64,000 nucleotides of DNA from Tannerellaceae bacterium. GTDB lineage: Bacteria > Bacteroidota > Bacteroidia > Bacteroidales > Tannerellaceae. The stretch spans positions 1-64,000 of the forward strand of contig JAISWO010000029.1 in NCBI GenBank assembly GCA_031271045.1, given 5' to 3'. Positions 56,280 through 64,000 of the stretch are shown piece after piece. Positions within the stretch are counted from its first letter, which is position 1, and each line of letters begins with the position of its first letter. The translations under genes and the position numbers were made by a program. The notes below the pieces were generated by a model, which saw only the letters and a program-made list of their open reading frames with translations, did not search any database and was not told the DNA's origin.

Positions 56280-56291
56280 CCCCCCTTCGCC

Positions 56292-57299
56292 ATGATACGA
56301 CTTGATAGCCTGTCGCACATATTCAAGTCTGTCCACAGGGAGACTAAAACTTTCTTTCCCCACTTTCGGTGGAAAGAAGTTTTAATCTTTCTGTTTTTTT
56401 TCTGCCTCTCCTTCGTCTTCTGGGCACTGCAAAGTATGCAGCAAGAGTACGAGATACAATTACAAATCCCCGTCCATTACAAAGAAATGCCCCCCGATAT
56501 GGCCTTCGTACATACCCCGCCCTCCAGGATAAACGTCCGCATCCGCGACAAAGGCAGCATATTGCTCAACTATACGCTGGGACAGTCGGGCGCCTCCCTC
56601 GACGTCGGTATGCAAGAGACGCATTTTCTGTCCGATAGCGCCCTCCGGCTGTCGGAAAACGACCTCGAAGGAATGATCGCCAAGCAACTGATCCCCACAA
56701 CTCACCTGCTTGGCTTCGAACCTCGGCAGATCATCGCACCTTACAGCAAACTGAGAAAAAAGAAACTCCCGGTCTACTTCGATGGCAACATACGTACAGA
56801 GCCCGGTTTTCAGGTATCCGGCGACATCATCGTCTCCCCATCCACGACCGAAGCGTACGCTCCGGACCTTGTCCTGGCAACCATCACATCAATACCAACC
56901 GTTTATACGGAAATAAAAAAGGGAAACAAAACAATTACCCGTAAATTAAAACTCCGCAAAACCGACGGAGTGACGTTCGACCCTGATGTCGTGTCGGTGA
57001 CGATACCTATCGAGGAATATACACAAAAGACACTCGAAATACCCATCTTGTGCAAACAGATCCCGGCAGGCTATGCCATCCGTATGTTCCCGTCAGTAGT
57101 GAGAGTGACCTGCAATGTTCCCCTTTCACTTTTTAAAGATTTGTCGGAAAAAGATTTTGCCGTCGAAACACTCGTCGCCAACCCGGAAGACAACGCATCG
57201 GGTATGATCCCCTTGCGCTTAACCCGCAAACCGGACTGGATGGACCGCGTCTCCCTTTCGCAAGATTCCATAGAATTTATCCTGGAACAAAATAAATGA
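56292..57299 (+). CDS. YbbR-like domain protein (CdaR-type)
   Basis: This 335-residue protein has one N-terminal membrane segment (VLIFLFFFCLSFVFWALQSM, about 30-49). YbbR-type beta domains follow outside the membrane (about 55-330), including QIPVHYKEMPPDM, VNVRIRDKG-like INVRIRDKGSILLNY and a last domain ending near DSIEFILEQ. In Firmicutes YbbR/CdaR regulates the c-di-AMP cyclase; whether that applies here is unknown because the cyclase gene is not adjacent. It overlaps coaE by 4 bp (ATGA). Confidence 0.85.
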   Translation: MIRLDSLSHIFKSVHRETKTFFPHFRWKEVLIFLFFFCLSFVFWALQSMQQEYEIQLQIPVHYKEMPPDMAFVHTPPSRINVRIRDKGSILLNYTLGQSGASLDVGMQETHFLSDSALRLSENDLEGMIAKQLIPTTHLLGFEPRQIIAPYSKLRKKKLPVYFDGNIRTEPGFQVSGDIIVSPSTTEAYAPDLVLATITSIPTVYTEIKKGNKTITRKLKLRKTDGVTFDPDVVSVTIPIEEYTQKTLEIPILCKQIPAGYAIRMFPSVVRVTCNVPLSLFKDLSEKDFAVETLVANPEDNASGMIPLRLTRKPDWMDRVSLSQDSIEFILEQNK

Positions 57300-57880
57300 T
57301 GAAAATAGGCTTGACAGGCGGAATAGGCAGTGGAAAGTCAATTGTTTCCTCCCTGCTGGAAGTGATGGGTATACCTGTCTACGACGCAGATGCCGGAAGT
57401 AAACGCCTGACGATTACCTCTCCTTTGATACGGCAAGGACTGATCGGTTTATTTGGCGAAACCATTTACCGGGGTGACGCTATCGACCGCAAGCGCCTTG
57501 CAGCCTGTATCTTTAGCGATCCGGAAATGCTCAAGCGCGTCAATGCGATCATCCATCCCGAAGTAAGCCGTCATTTCCTTGACTGGGCAGATAGGCAGAC
57601 CTCATCGTCCGGCATTTGCGCGATTGAGACGGCCATCCTTTTTGAATCGGGTTTCAACCGCCTTGTCGATCTCTCTCTCATGGTAACCGCTCCCCTGGAG
57701 AGGAGGATCGAACGCGTCATGGCCCGCGATGGAGCCACCCGCGACGAAGTCCTCCACCGGATAAAAAACCAATGGCCCGACGAGGTCAAAAAAACATATG
57801 CTTCTTACATTATATACAATGAGGAACGTCAGGCTCTGATTCCACAGCTAACGGCCTTCCTTGCCGGTCTCCGGCGATAA
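57296..57880 (+). CDS. coaE: Dephospho-CoA kinase
   Basis: This 194-residue P-loop kinase phosphorylates the 3'-hydroxyl of dephospho-CoA, the last step of coenzyme A synthesis. The Walker A is GLTGGIGSGKS near residue 5-15, followed by YDADAGSKRL, HPEVSRHF and the lid segment RVMARDGATRDEVLHRIKNQ. Two ATG codons stand next to each other; the first overlaps the ybbR stop. The size is normal. This is the last gene in the nusB-yajC-ybbR-coaE run. Confidence 0.93.
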   Translation: MMKIGLTGGIGSGKSIVSSLLEVMGIPVYDADAGSKRLTITSPLIRQGLIGLFGETIYRGDAIDRKRLAACIFSDPEMLKRVNAIIHPEVSRHFLDWADRQTSSSGICAIETAILFESGFNRLVDLSLMVTAPLERRIERVMARDGATRDEVLHRIKNQWPDEVKKTYASYIIYNEERQALIPQLTAFLAGLRR

Positions 57881-57915
57881 TCCGACGATAATTTCTTTTA
57901 CAGCTCCTCACCCTT

Positions 57916-58749
57916 TCAGGAATGATAAGCCAGCAAACCCGGCATGGGTGTCAGTTCGATACGCTCTATATGGATGGACAATGAGCGGGCCGCATCCCTG
58001 AGCACCGGTTGATAATAAAAGGCTATCGAACCGGTAAAATGCACCGGATAGGCTTCGAAATCCGCATACTGCATAACATTGCGAACAAAAAAGCTTCGGA
58101 ATCCTTTATACACGAGCTCGTATATGGCCGGTTCATGGATGTTTTCAAACAAGAAACGGGAGAGCGTGGCCAGATAGCGATTGGGAAATGGTTGCCGATA
58201 CACACGCTCCAGAACGTCTTCCGCCGTCACGTTGTACTGACTCATGAATTTATCAATCAGATGAGCAGGCAACTGATTCTTCAGACAGCCGCTTAGTAAT
58301 AGCCTGCCCAGTACGGCGCCGCTACCTTCATCGCCCAGGATGTAACCTAACGGGGAGACATTGCTAATAATCGCCCGCCCATTATACAGGCAGGAGTTGG
58401 AGCCTGTTCCAAGTATGCAGGCAATGCCCGGCTGCTGCCGGCATAAAGCACGAGCAGCTCCCGTCAGGTCACTATAAACTTCAATAGAGGCAGGTAAAAA
58501 CAGAGAAAGGGCGTCGTATATGACTTGCTTTTTTGCCGGCGAAGTACAACCGGCGCCATAAAAGTACACAGCTTCAATATCAAAACCTTTAATAGAAGGA
58601 AGCAGATCAGCTTCCATGTCTTGCCTGATTTCTTTAGATGTTTGGAAATAAGGGTTTATTCCTGTCGAAAAAATCTGTTGTACAGTTTTTTTTCTGTCAG
58701 CAACGCACCACTGGGTTTTTGTTGACCCGCTGTCAGCTATCAATATCAT
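57916..58749 (-). CDS. BadF/BadG/BcrA/BcrD-type ATPase, N-acetylglucosamine kinase-like
   Basis: This 277-residue ASKHA-fold protein has the phosphate loops LIADSGSTKTQW at the N-terminus, CILGTGSNSCLYNG in the middle and GYILGDEGSGAVLGR, followed by HFTGSIAFYYQPVLRDAA near the end. These match the N-acetylglucosamine kinase-like branch of the BadF/BadG family. A phosphoryl transfer to an amino sugar, possibly recycled from cell wall or glycan, is the most likely role. It is a single gene read leftwards with TATCTTTG on the minus strand at 58772-58779. Confidence 0.85.
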   Translation of the reverse strand: MILIADSGSTKTQWCVADRKKTVQQIFSTGINPYFQTSKEIRQDMEADLLPSIKGFDIEAVYFYGAGCTSPAKKQVIYDALSLFLPASIEVYSDLTGAARALCRQQPGIACILGTGSNSCLYNGRAIISNVSPLGYILGDEGSGAVLGRLLLSGCLKNQLPAHLIDKFMSQYNVTAEDVLERVYRQPFPNRYLATLSRFLFENIHEPAIYELVYKGFRSFFVRNVMQYADFEAYPVHFTGSIAFYYQPVLRDAARSLSIHIERIELTPMPGLLAYHS

Positions 58750-58771
58750 CCTTGTCTGTTGTTAAACAAGG

Positions 58772-58779
58772 CAAAGATA
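58772..58779 (-). promoter_or_regulatory. -7 box for the GlcNAc kinase-like gene
   Basis: The complement of 58772-58779 is TATCTTTG, 22 bp before the ATG at 58749. No -33 element at the usual spacing. Confidence 0.4.
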
Positions 58780-58844
58780 GCTATATTCCCCAAAAAAAGA
58801 GAGAGAGTTCGAAAGGTTAGCGCAGATGAATCAGTCCGGTTCGT

Positions 58845-59726
58845 TCAGAGAGTTTGTGTAGACATATATGGATCTGATTCAGCATGATGCAGCCGTCTCA
58901 CTAATTCGGTCGGCGTACACCCGAATTGTTGTTTGCAAAACCGTGTAAAATGGGTTGCAGAGTTAAAATTGTACTTCCTCATCACATCGCTGAATGTCGA
59001 ATCCGGTTCGGATAAACTGTTGCGTACGTGCTTTGCTTTTTGTTTGAGTATCCATTGATGGGGAGAGGTGCCAAATTCTTCTTTGAATTTGTTATCGAAG
59101 TTCGTCCTTCCCATTCCCGATAAATGCGCCAACTCATCTATATGATGAATCTTGAGATAATTATCCATGATCAGAGTCCTGAAATCAAACGATTTGCCGA
59201 TGATCGGATAAAACAGATTGGCTAATTCCTCTTTCGGATACTGCGTATGCAGGATAAGGAATAATTCCTGATGTTTTATCTCGTGCAAATGGGCATAGTT
59301 GATGTTCTTTTGCAGATATAAAATAAGTAAGTCAAAAAACTCAATTAAGGGCGTCCGAAAGGGAAGGGCTTCGAATTTGTGCGTAATATTGGGTGAAAGT
59401 CTCCAATATGATTGGAAAGCATTTTTCTCACAAGACGTCTTAAGTGCAAAAAACGAGAATACAACCATTTTACATGGTTCGATCGTTGTTATCAAGGCAT
59501 TGGACAACTTGGGAAAAAAGACAAATTCATTTTGGCCGATGGGTTGATTCCTAAATTCGTTGTAATCGGCCCGTGCACTTCCTTCCAATAGAAAGATGAG
59601 ATAATGCAGGTCTTTATGTTTGAAAGAGAAAGATGTTTTACTTTCTGCTTCAACATATTTAAACCCTGCCCGCATGTCGTTAGAGCTGTTTGCTAATCGC
59701 TCTTCAAAATAAACTGAATTAATCAT
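58845..59726 (-). CDS. AraC family transcriptional regulator (first of three paralogues)
   Basis: This 293-residue protein has an N-terminal cupin-like sensing region (about 1-130), a helical connector (HEIKHQELFLILHTQYPKEELANLFYPIIG) and a C-terminal AraC DNA-binding domain. The DNA-binding domain includes HIDELAHLSGMGRTNFDNKF, SPHQWILKQKAKHVRN and RFCKQQFGCTPTELVRRL. The connector and DNA-binding domain are shared with the genes at 59932 and 60942, so the three arose by duplication. The region is A/T-rich relative to the core. No signal peptide or membrane segment is seen. Target genes are not known; the fimbrial-type genes just downstream of the third paralogue are the obvious candidates. 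Confidence 0.88.
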   Translation of the reverse strand: MINSVYFEERLANSSNDMRAGFKYVEAESKTSFSFKHKDLHYLIFLLEGSARADYNEFRNQPIGQNEFVFFPKLSNALITTIEPCKMVVFSFFALKTSCEKNAFQSYWRLSPNITHKFEALPFRTPLIEFFDLLILYLQKNINYAHLHEIKHQELFLILHTQYPKEELANLFYPIIGKSFDFRTLIMDNYLKIHHIDELAHLSGMGRTNFDNKFKEEFGTSPHQWILKQKAKHVRNSLSEPDSTFSDVMRKYNFNSATHFTRFCKQQFGCTPTELVRRLHHAESDPYMSTQTL

Positions 59727-59853
59727 TTCTTTTTTCTGATAAATTTATAATAATAATTACTTCTATACTTATTGTTTTTAAGCTGTACATAGAAAATGTA
59801 ATAAATAAGAATCAGATTTATTCTTTTCTGCATACTCTAGCTGTAAAACATTG

Positions 59854-59861
59854 CAAATGTA
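59854..59861 (-). promoter_or_regulatory. -7 box for the first AraC paralogue
   Basis: The complement of 59854-59861 is TACATTTG, giving a leader of about 125 bases before the ATG at 59726. The surrounding 59727-59931 is A/T-rich with no gene. Confidence 0.35.
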
Positions 59862-59931
59862 TAGAGTTCGTGGTAATTTTACGTTTTCAAAAACCGTAAT
59901 AGTGTTTACAATTTTGATAAAAGGTACTTTC

Positions 59932-60783
59932 TTAATCATTTTGCGTTAGTCTTTTTCTTAATTCGGAAGGCGTGCAACCGAACTGTTGCTTACAGAAGCG
60001 ATTCAGGTGTGTAAAAGAATTAAAGTTGTACTTATTCATAATGTCGTTTAGTGTGTTTTCCGGCTCTGACAGACTAAAATAAACGTGTTTAGCTTTTTCT
60101 TTTAAGATCCATTGCAGGGGAGTCATTCCAAATTCTTTCTTGAACTTCATATCGAAATTGCCTCTTCCCATGTTCATTTTTTTCGCCAGTTCATCCACAT
60201 TATTGACCGTAGGGAAATATTGCATAACCCGGTTTTTGAAACCAAGTGATTGCCCTAAGATAGGATAGAACAGGCCGGCTATCTCTTTTTTATTATACAG
60301 TTCGCTCAATAGCAGGAATAGCTCTTGAAATTTCAGCTTGCACATAAGTTCGGATTTTATGCCTTTTCTCAGGTATTCAGTGAATAAAAGTATGTATTCG
60401 TTCAGTATATCGTGTATTGGAACAGGAGCAAAGGTGAATTGGATCAAAGAACGTATGGCGGTATAAATCCGAAAGTTCAGCTCGTTGTAAATGGGTTGCA
60501 GGGATTCGAAAGAGCAAACCAGCAGGTCCGATGGAGTAAGAATTGTCAGGGCATACCGGACGGATTTAGGGAATAAGAATAATTCTCTGTTTTTTACTTT
60601 TATGGACTGAAATTCATTGTATTGTGCCGACAAATCTCCTCTTGTCAGAAAAACCAGATGATTTATTTCCGAATCCAAATTGCAGAATTTTTCTCCGTCA
60701 TCAACATCATAGTTTTTAAAACAGATACCTTCTGTTGTGGTATAGCTGTTGAACATGGCACTTATGTACGATAAACTTTTCAT
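59932..60783 (-). CDS. AraC family transcriptional regulator (second of three paralogues)
   Basis: This 283-residue regulator has the same layout as its neighbours: N-terminal cupin-like region (about 1-125), connector with MCKLKFQELFLLLSELYNKKEIAGLFYPILG, and AraC domain with NVDELAKKMNMGRGNFDMKF, TPLQWILKEKAKHVYF and RFCKQQFGCTPSELRKRL. Its N-terminal third differs strongly from the other two, which suggests that the sensor parts have diverged while the DNA-reading parts stayed similar. It is transcribed divergently from the third paralogue and has a well-spaced promoter. Confidence 0.88.
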   Translation of the reverse strand: MKSLSYISAMFNSYTTTEGICFKNYDVDDGEKFCNLDSEINHLVFLTRGDLSAQYNEFQSIKVKNRELFLFPKSVRYALTILTPSDLLVCSFESLQPIYNELNFRIYTAIRSLIQFTFAPVPIHDILNEYILLFTEYLRKGIKSELMCKLKFQELFLLLSELYNKKEIAGLFYPILGQSLGFKNRVMQYFPTVNNVDELAKKMNMGRGNFDMKFKKEFGMTPLQWILKEKAKHVYFSLSEPENTLNDIMNKYNFNSFTHLNRFCKQQFGCTPSELRKRLTQND

Positions 60784-60805
60784 CCATTAACTTTTGGCGT
60801 TTATG

Positions 60806-60836
60806 CAAAAGTAGGAAAAATCTTTTTATTATGCAA
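60806..60836 (-). promoter_or_regulatory. Promoter for the second AraC paralogue
   Basis: On the minus strand TTG (complement of 60834-60836) lies 20 bp before TACTTTTG (complement of 60806-60813), in good agreement with the consensus. Confidence 0.6.
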
Positions 60837-60876
60837 TCCGAAAGTGCCGGTGATATGTGAATTATGTGTTCAAATG

Positions 60877-60905
60877 TTTGAATTGATAAATATGTCGTAT
60901 ATTTG
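60877..60905 (+). promoter_or_regulatory. Promoter for the third AraC paralogue
   Basis: TTTG at 60877-60880 and TATATTTG at 60898-60905 are 17 bp apart, slightly short of the normal 19-21. The ATG follows at 60942. Confidence 0.5.
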
Positions 60906-60941
60906 TGTCGTTTAATTGTGTGATAGTTATAAATTCATTTT

Positions 60942-61826
60942 ATGGAAAATTTATTTTATATAGAAGATCACGTGTCTTGTCACAGGTATAAATCTGATTT
61001 TCAGACAGGATTCAAGTGTGCCACAATCAAAAAAGGCTCGACTTTAGAGAAGTTGAGCGCTGCTTGCAACCATCTTTTCCTTCTCAAGGAAGGAGAGCTA
61101 CGTATCCGTCGTGAAGAATACGCTCCACGTAAAATCCGGAAAGAAGAATGTATATTGATCCCCAAAGGGACAAAAATGTCTTGTGAAGCGCTGGAAGATT
61201 CCGTTTTATTGGTGATGTCATTTGATGTTTTGCAACACATATGCGACAAAGCCATGCTGCATTCTTACCAGTCTATGCGTGATCAGGTAGAATACAATTT
61301 CATTCCTACTCCGATTCGATATCCCTTGACGTCCTTTGTTGATTTGCTCATAGGTTATCTTAAGGGTGGAATCGATTGTGAGCATTTACATGAGATAAAG
61401 GAAAAAGAATTTTTTCTTGTCTTGCGTAGATGTTATTCCAAAGAAGAAATCCTACATCTATTGTATCCTATTATCGGAGTTTCGGATTTTAAAGGTTTTA
61501 TTCTGCAAAATTATCTGAAAGTAGAAAGTGTCACCGAGTTGGTAGATAAAGCAGGAATGAAACGGACGGCTTTTGACATGAAGTTTCGCGAAACATTCGG
61601 CACGTCGCCGCGCCAATGGATACTTAGTCAGATCGCCCGGCATGTCCGCTATAAAGCTATGGACCCTGATGTCACCCTTCGGGAACTTATCAATGAATTT
61701 AAATTTCATTCCGCTACTCATTTTTGCCGGTTTTGCAAACAGCAGTACGGCTGCACACCAGGTGAATTGTTGAAAAAATCGAGGTTCGAGCAAGAAAAAA
61801 ACGCAAAAAAAACGCATGTTGATTAA
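60942..61826 (+). CDS. AraC family transcriptional regulator (third of three paralogues)
   Basis: This 294-residue protein combines an N-terminal sensing region, the shared connector (HEIKEKEFFLVLRRCYSKEEILHLLYPIIG) and an AraC DNA-binding domain. The latter shows SVTELVDKAGMKRTAFDMKF, SPRQWILSQIARHVRYK and RFCKQQYGCTPGELLKKS. It is the most diverged of the three and the only one on the plus strand, reading toward the DUF3575 and DUF3868/OmpA-like genes. The gap of about 190 bp after its stop contains a separate TACCTTTG box, so it is probably a distinct transcription unit acting on the fimbrial-type operon or on its paralogues. Confidence 0.88.
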   Translation: MENLFYIEDHVSCHRYKSDFQTGFKCATIKKGSTLEKLSAACNHLFLLKEGELRIRREEYAPRKIRKEECILIPKGTKMSCEALEDSVLLVMSFDVLQHICDKAMLHSYQSMRDQVEYNFIPTPIRYPLTSFVDLLIGYLKGGIDCEHLHEIKEKEFFLVLRRCYSKEEILHLLYPIIGVSDFKGFILQNYLKVESVTELVDKAGMKRTAFDMKFRETFGTSPRQWILSQIARHVRYKAMDPDVTLRELINEFKFHSATHFCRFCKQQYGCTPGELLKKSRFEQEKNAKKTHVD

Positions 61827-61876
61827 TTTGTAAATAAAAACGTTTTGAAAAATGATTATTGCATAAAAAAATGCTA

Positions 61877-61884
61877 TACCTTTG
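61877..61884 (+). promoter_or_regulatory. -7 box for the DUF3575 operon
   Basis: TACCTTTG fits TAnnTTTG. The expected leader is about 125 bases to the chosen ATG at 62015; an earlier in-frame ATG at 61958 would lie only 74 bases after the box. Confidence 0.45.
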
Positions 61885-62014
61885 CCCGTGATAAACAAAC
61901 AAAAGACAGAATAAATAACTTAACAGGAAAACTCTTTACTAAACATAGAGAGGGCTAATGTCAAAAGATAGAATTAGAAAAAAAAATAAAACAACTAGAC
62001 TAACCAGAGAGAAA

Positions 62015-62590
62015 ATGAAGAGGATCTACGTCTTAATAATTGTTGCAATAGTAATTGTTTTTCCGGTGGCGGTACACAGTCAAACCGTAGCCGTGAAGAC
62101 AAATCTATTGTATGATGTGACGAGCACGATAAATTTAGGCCTCGAGATGGGGATGTCTCCTAAATGGACATTGGAGTTGCCTGTCAATTATAATCCCTGG
62201 GAATTTGGAGAATACCGTAAAATAAAGCACTGGCTGATTCAACCGGAAGCGCGTTATTGGTTTTGTAAGAGTTTCAACGGACAATTTATTGGTTTCCATG
62301 CACACATAGGCGGTTTCAACGCGGGAGGACTCGAATTGGGTGGAGTCAAATTTGGCACATTGACTGACTATCGGTACGAAGGAACTTTATATGGTGGCGG
62401 ACTTTCTTACGGCTATCATTGGGTACTGAATACGAGGTGGAGCATTGAAGCAACTCTCGGCGTAGGGTATGCTCTCATGGACTATACAAAATATGACTGT
62501 GTGACTTGTGGGAAAAAAGAAAAAAGCGATACCCGCGACTATATCGGACCGACGAAAGCCGGCATAAGCCTTATTTATATAATCAAATAG
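62015..62590 (+). CDS. DUF3575 domain protein, exported, likely outer-membrane beta protein
   Basis: This protein has 191 residues from the ATG at 62015, which gives a clean signal peptide (MKRIYVLIIVAIVIVFPVAV, cut before QTVAVK). The 19 residues added by an upstream ATG at 61958 are highly basic and unlike a leader. The mature part has alternating beta strands: VKTNLLYDVTSTINLGLE, WTLELPVNYNPWEF, a GGGLSYGYHW stretch and a closing KAGISLIYI. This is the DUF3575 pattern, probably a small outer-membrane beta barrel. In Bacteroides such genes stand at the head of fimbrial (Mfa/FimA-like) operons, which fits the next gene. Confidence 0.8.
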   Translation: MKRIYVLIIVAIVIVFPVAVHSQTVAVKTNLLYDVTSTINLGLEMGMSPKWTLELPVNYNPWEFGEYRKIKHWLIQPEARYWFCKSFNGQFIGFHAHIGGFNAGGLELGGVKFGTLTDYRYEGTLYGGGLSYGYHWVLNTRWSIEATLGVGYALMDYTKYDCVTCGKKEKSDTRDYIGPTKAGISLIYIIK

Positions 62591-62603
62591 AAAGTACGCA
62601 ATT

Positions 62604-64000
62604 ATGAAAAAGATTATATATAAATGTATCGCATTGTTGTTGGTCTTGACGGGTTGGATACCTGTAGAGGCGCAAACCGTTTATGACGGGCAGATCCCTG
62701 TAAAAATACAGCGCCTGCGACAAATGGACGATTCGGTTCAGGTTTCCATTGATTTCGACCTTACCGGCCTTTCCGTAGCCTCGGAACGTTATCTGACATT
62801 GACGCCCGTCCTTACCAATACAAAAGGAAAAGAACATAAACTGAAAAATATTCGTATCAACGGCAAACAGCAGCAGAAGGCTTTTGTGCGCGAGGTGGAA
62901 TTGAACGGACTGCAACGGCAGGTTGCCAGTGCGCACCATTCCGTGATCGGGTTAAACAAGGAGACTCGCGACATATTCCATTATGTGACCACTACTGGCT
63001 TTGAGAGTTGGATGCAGGAGGCGCAAATGATCGTATTGAGCGATCTGTGCGACTGCGGTGGAGAGACAAGGCAACAGCTTTCGGATAAAATTGCCGACCG
63101 TGTGATTCTGGACGGAACACAGCCTTATCGCGTCTTGCCGAATGTGGCTTATATACGTCCTGAAGTCGAAACGGTGAAATCGCGTAGCGAGTCGAGCGAC
63201 ATATTCCTCGATTTCCCCGTGTCGCAAACGGAAATTGATCCGAGATTCGGCAACAACCCTCGCGAACTGGCGAAAATAGAAACCATTATCAGCGAAATAC
63301 GCAAGGATGCCAATGTGCGGGTAACGGGAGTTTCCATTGCCGGCTTTGCATCGCCCGAAGGCGAGATTACGTTCAACAACGAACTTTCGCGCGGAAGGGC
63401 GGAATCCTTACGCAATTATCTGGCTTCGCGTAGCGGTATTCCTCCACAGCAGTATCGCTTAGGTAACGGAGGGGAAGATTGGGATGGATTGGCACGTATG
63501 ATACAAGGGATGAGTAATTTCGGACCTAAGGAAACGGTCTTGTCTATCATTCGATATTACAACAACCCGGCGGAGCGGAAAGATCGGTTGAAGGCTTTGG
63601 ACGGAGGCCGATTGTGGGAATGGATGCTGAATGAGCTTTATCCGAGACTGAGACGTGTTGTGAGCCGTATTGAGTACACAGTGCGCGGGTTTGACGTAGA
63701 GGAAGCGAAGCAAATCATCCAGACGCGGCCGCAACAACTGAGTTTGAATGAAATGTTTTCGGTGGCAAACACCTATGAAGAGGGGACTAAGGAGTTCGGT
63801 GCTGTATTCGAAACGGCCGTGCGCGTATTCCCCAATGATCCGGTAGCGAATCTGAATGCAGCCGCGTCGGCGCTGTTGGACAAAGATCTGACGAAGGCAG
63901 AACGCTATCTGCAAAAAGCGCAGCGCAATACCCCGGCCTACTACAACAATCTGGGCGTATTGAATATGATGCAAAACAACCTGGCGCGTGCAAAGAACTT
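62604..64000 (+). CDS. DUF3868 / OmpA-like protein, truncated by the window edge
   Basis: An open frame from the ATG at 62604 continues without a stop to the last base (465 codons visible). It starts with a signal peptide (ALLLVLTGWIPVEA, then QTVYDG) and a DUF3868-type N-terminal beta domain (about 25-190). An OmpA-like region near 235-275 (VSIAGFASPEGEITFNN, then LSRGRAESLRNYLASRSG) probably binds peptidoglycan, and a helical TPR-like tail begins near 405 (LDKDLTKAERYLQKAQ). In Bacteroidales this type follows DUF3575 and precedes fimbrillin-like genes, so it probably anchors or assembles a surface fibre. The start is 13 bp after the DUF3575 stop. Confidence 0.82.
   Translation, partial: MKKIIYKCIALLLVLTGWIPVEAQTVYDGQIPVKIQRLRQMDDSVQVSIDFDLTGLSVASERYLTLTPVLTNTKGKEHKLKNIRINGKQQQKAFVREVELNGLQRQVASAHHSVIGLNKETRDIFHYVTTTGFESWMQEAQMIVLSDLCDCGGETRQQLSDKIADRVILDGTQPYRVLPNVAYIRPEVETVKSRSESSDIFLDFPVSQTEIDPRFGNNPRELAKIETIISEIRKDANVRVTGVSIAGFASPEGEITFNNELSRGRAESLRNYLASRSGIPPQQYRLGNGGEDWDGLARMIQGMSNFGPKETVLSIIRYYNNPAERKDRLKALDGGRLWEWMLNELYPRLRRVVSRIEYTVRGFDVEEAKQIIQTRPQQLSLNEMFSVANTYEEGTKEFGAVFETAVRVFPNDPVANLNAAASALLDKDLTKAERYLQKAQRNTPAYYNNLGVLNMMQNNLARAKN

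Overview
The window looks like chromosomal DNA of a member of the Bacteroidales. Four things point there: two SusC/SusD (RagA/RagB) outer-membrane pairs, promoters of the Bacteroidetes type (TTTG about 20 bp before TAnnTTTG), START-like, DUF1573 and DUF6261 proteins, and a DUF3575 plus DUF3868/OmpA-like pair of the kind found at fimbrial loci. Base composition appears slightly above half G+C in the core genes and is clearly lower from about 58.8 to 62 kb. A Tannerellaceae or Parabacteroides-like genome is my guess; no rRNA gene is present to settle it.

Layout. 1-242 is a fold-back inverted repeat around a run of 25 C, probably at a contig end. 0.3-5.1 kb holds a START-like protein, then an LptF/G permease, ribBA and an aminotransferase ending at a shared terminator. 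5.2-9.9 kb is a SusD/SusC pair on the minus strand. 10.5-20.8 kb is housekeeping: a thioredoxin-fold protein without its cysteines, Xaa-Pro aminopeptidase, DUF554 protein, a tyrosine phenol-lyase-like enzyme, a transsulfuration-type enzyme with MetY, mgtE-rsmA, and a flippase-like membrane protein. 21.5-29.8 kb has a large alpha-2-macroglobulin, two DUF1573 proteins and MeaB. 30.4-38.4 kb has two exported sugar-type enzymes and a second SusC/SusD pair, whose upstream region carries a pair of inverted palindromic sites that could bound an invertible segment. 38.5-41.5 kb has an AraC regulator and the two-step agmatine-to-putrescine route (aguA, aguB). 41.5-43.6 kb holds three unrecognised membrane proteins built from shared modules. 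44.3-57.9 kb is mostly core: Yip1-like, smpB, nucleoside-recognition protein, metH, TRIC channel, dps, amino-acid permease, a DUF6261 protein, then nusB-yajC-ybbR-coaE. 57.9-64 kb has a GlcNAc kinase-like protein, three related AraC regulators and the beginning of a probable fimbrial operon that runs off the right edge.

Four intergenic regions contain tandem repeats of unrelated or only faintly related sequence whose periods all fall at or very near multiples of 21 bp (about 41, 42, 21 and about 84-85). Several units contain dyads. Together with the candidate invertible segment and the three-gene modular membrane locus, these are the most unusual parts of the window. No tRNA, rRNA, CRISPR array, transposase or integrase was recognised.
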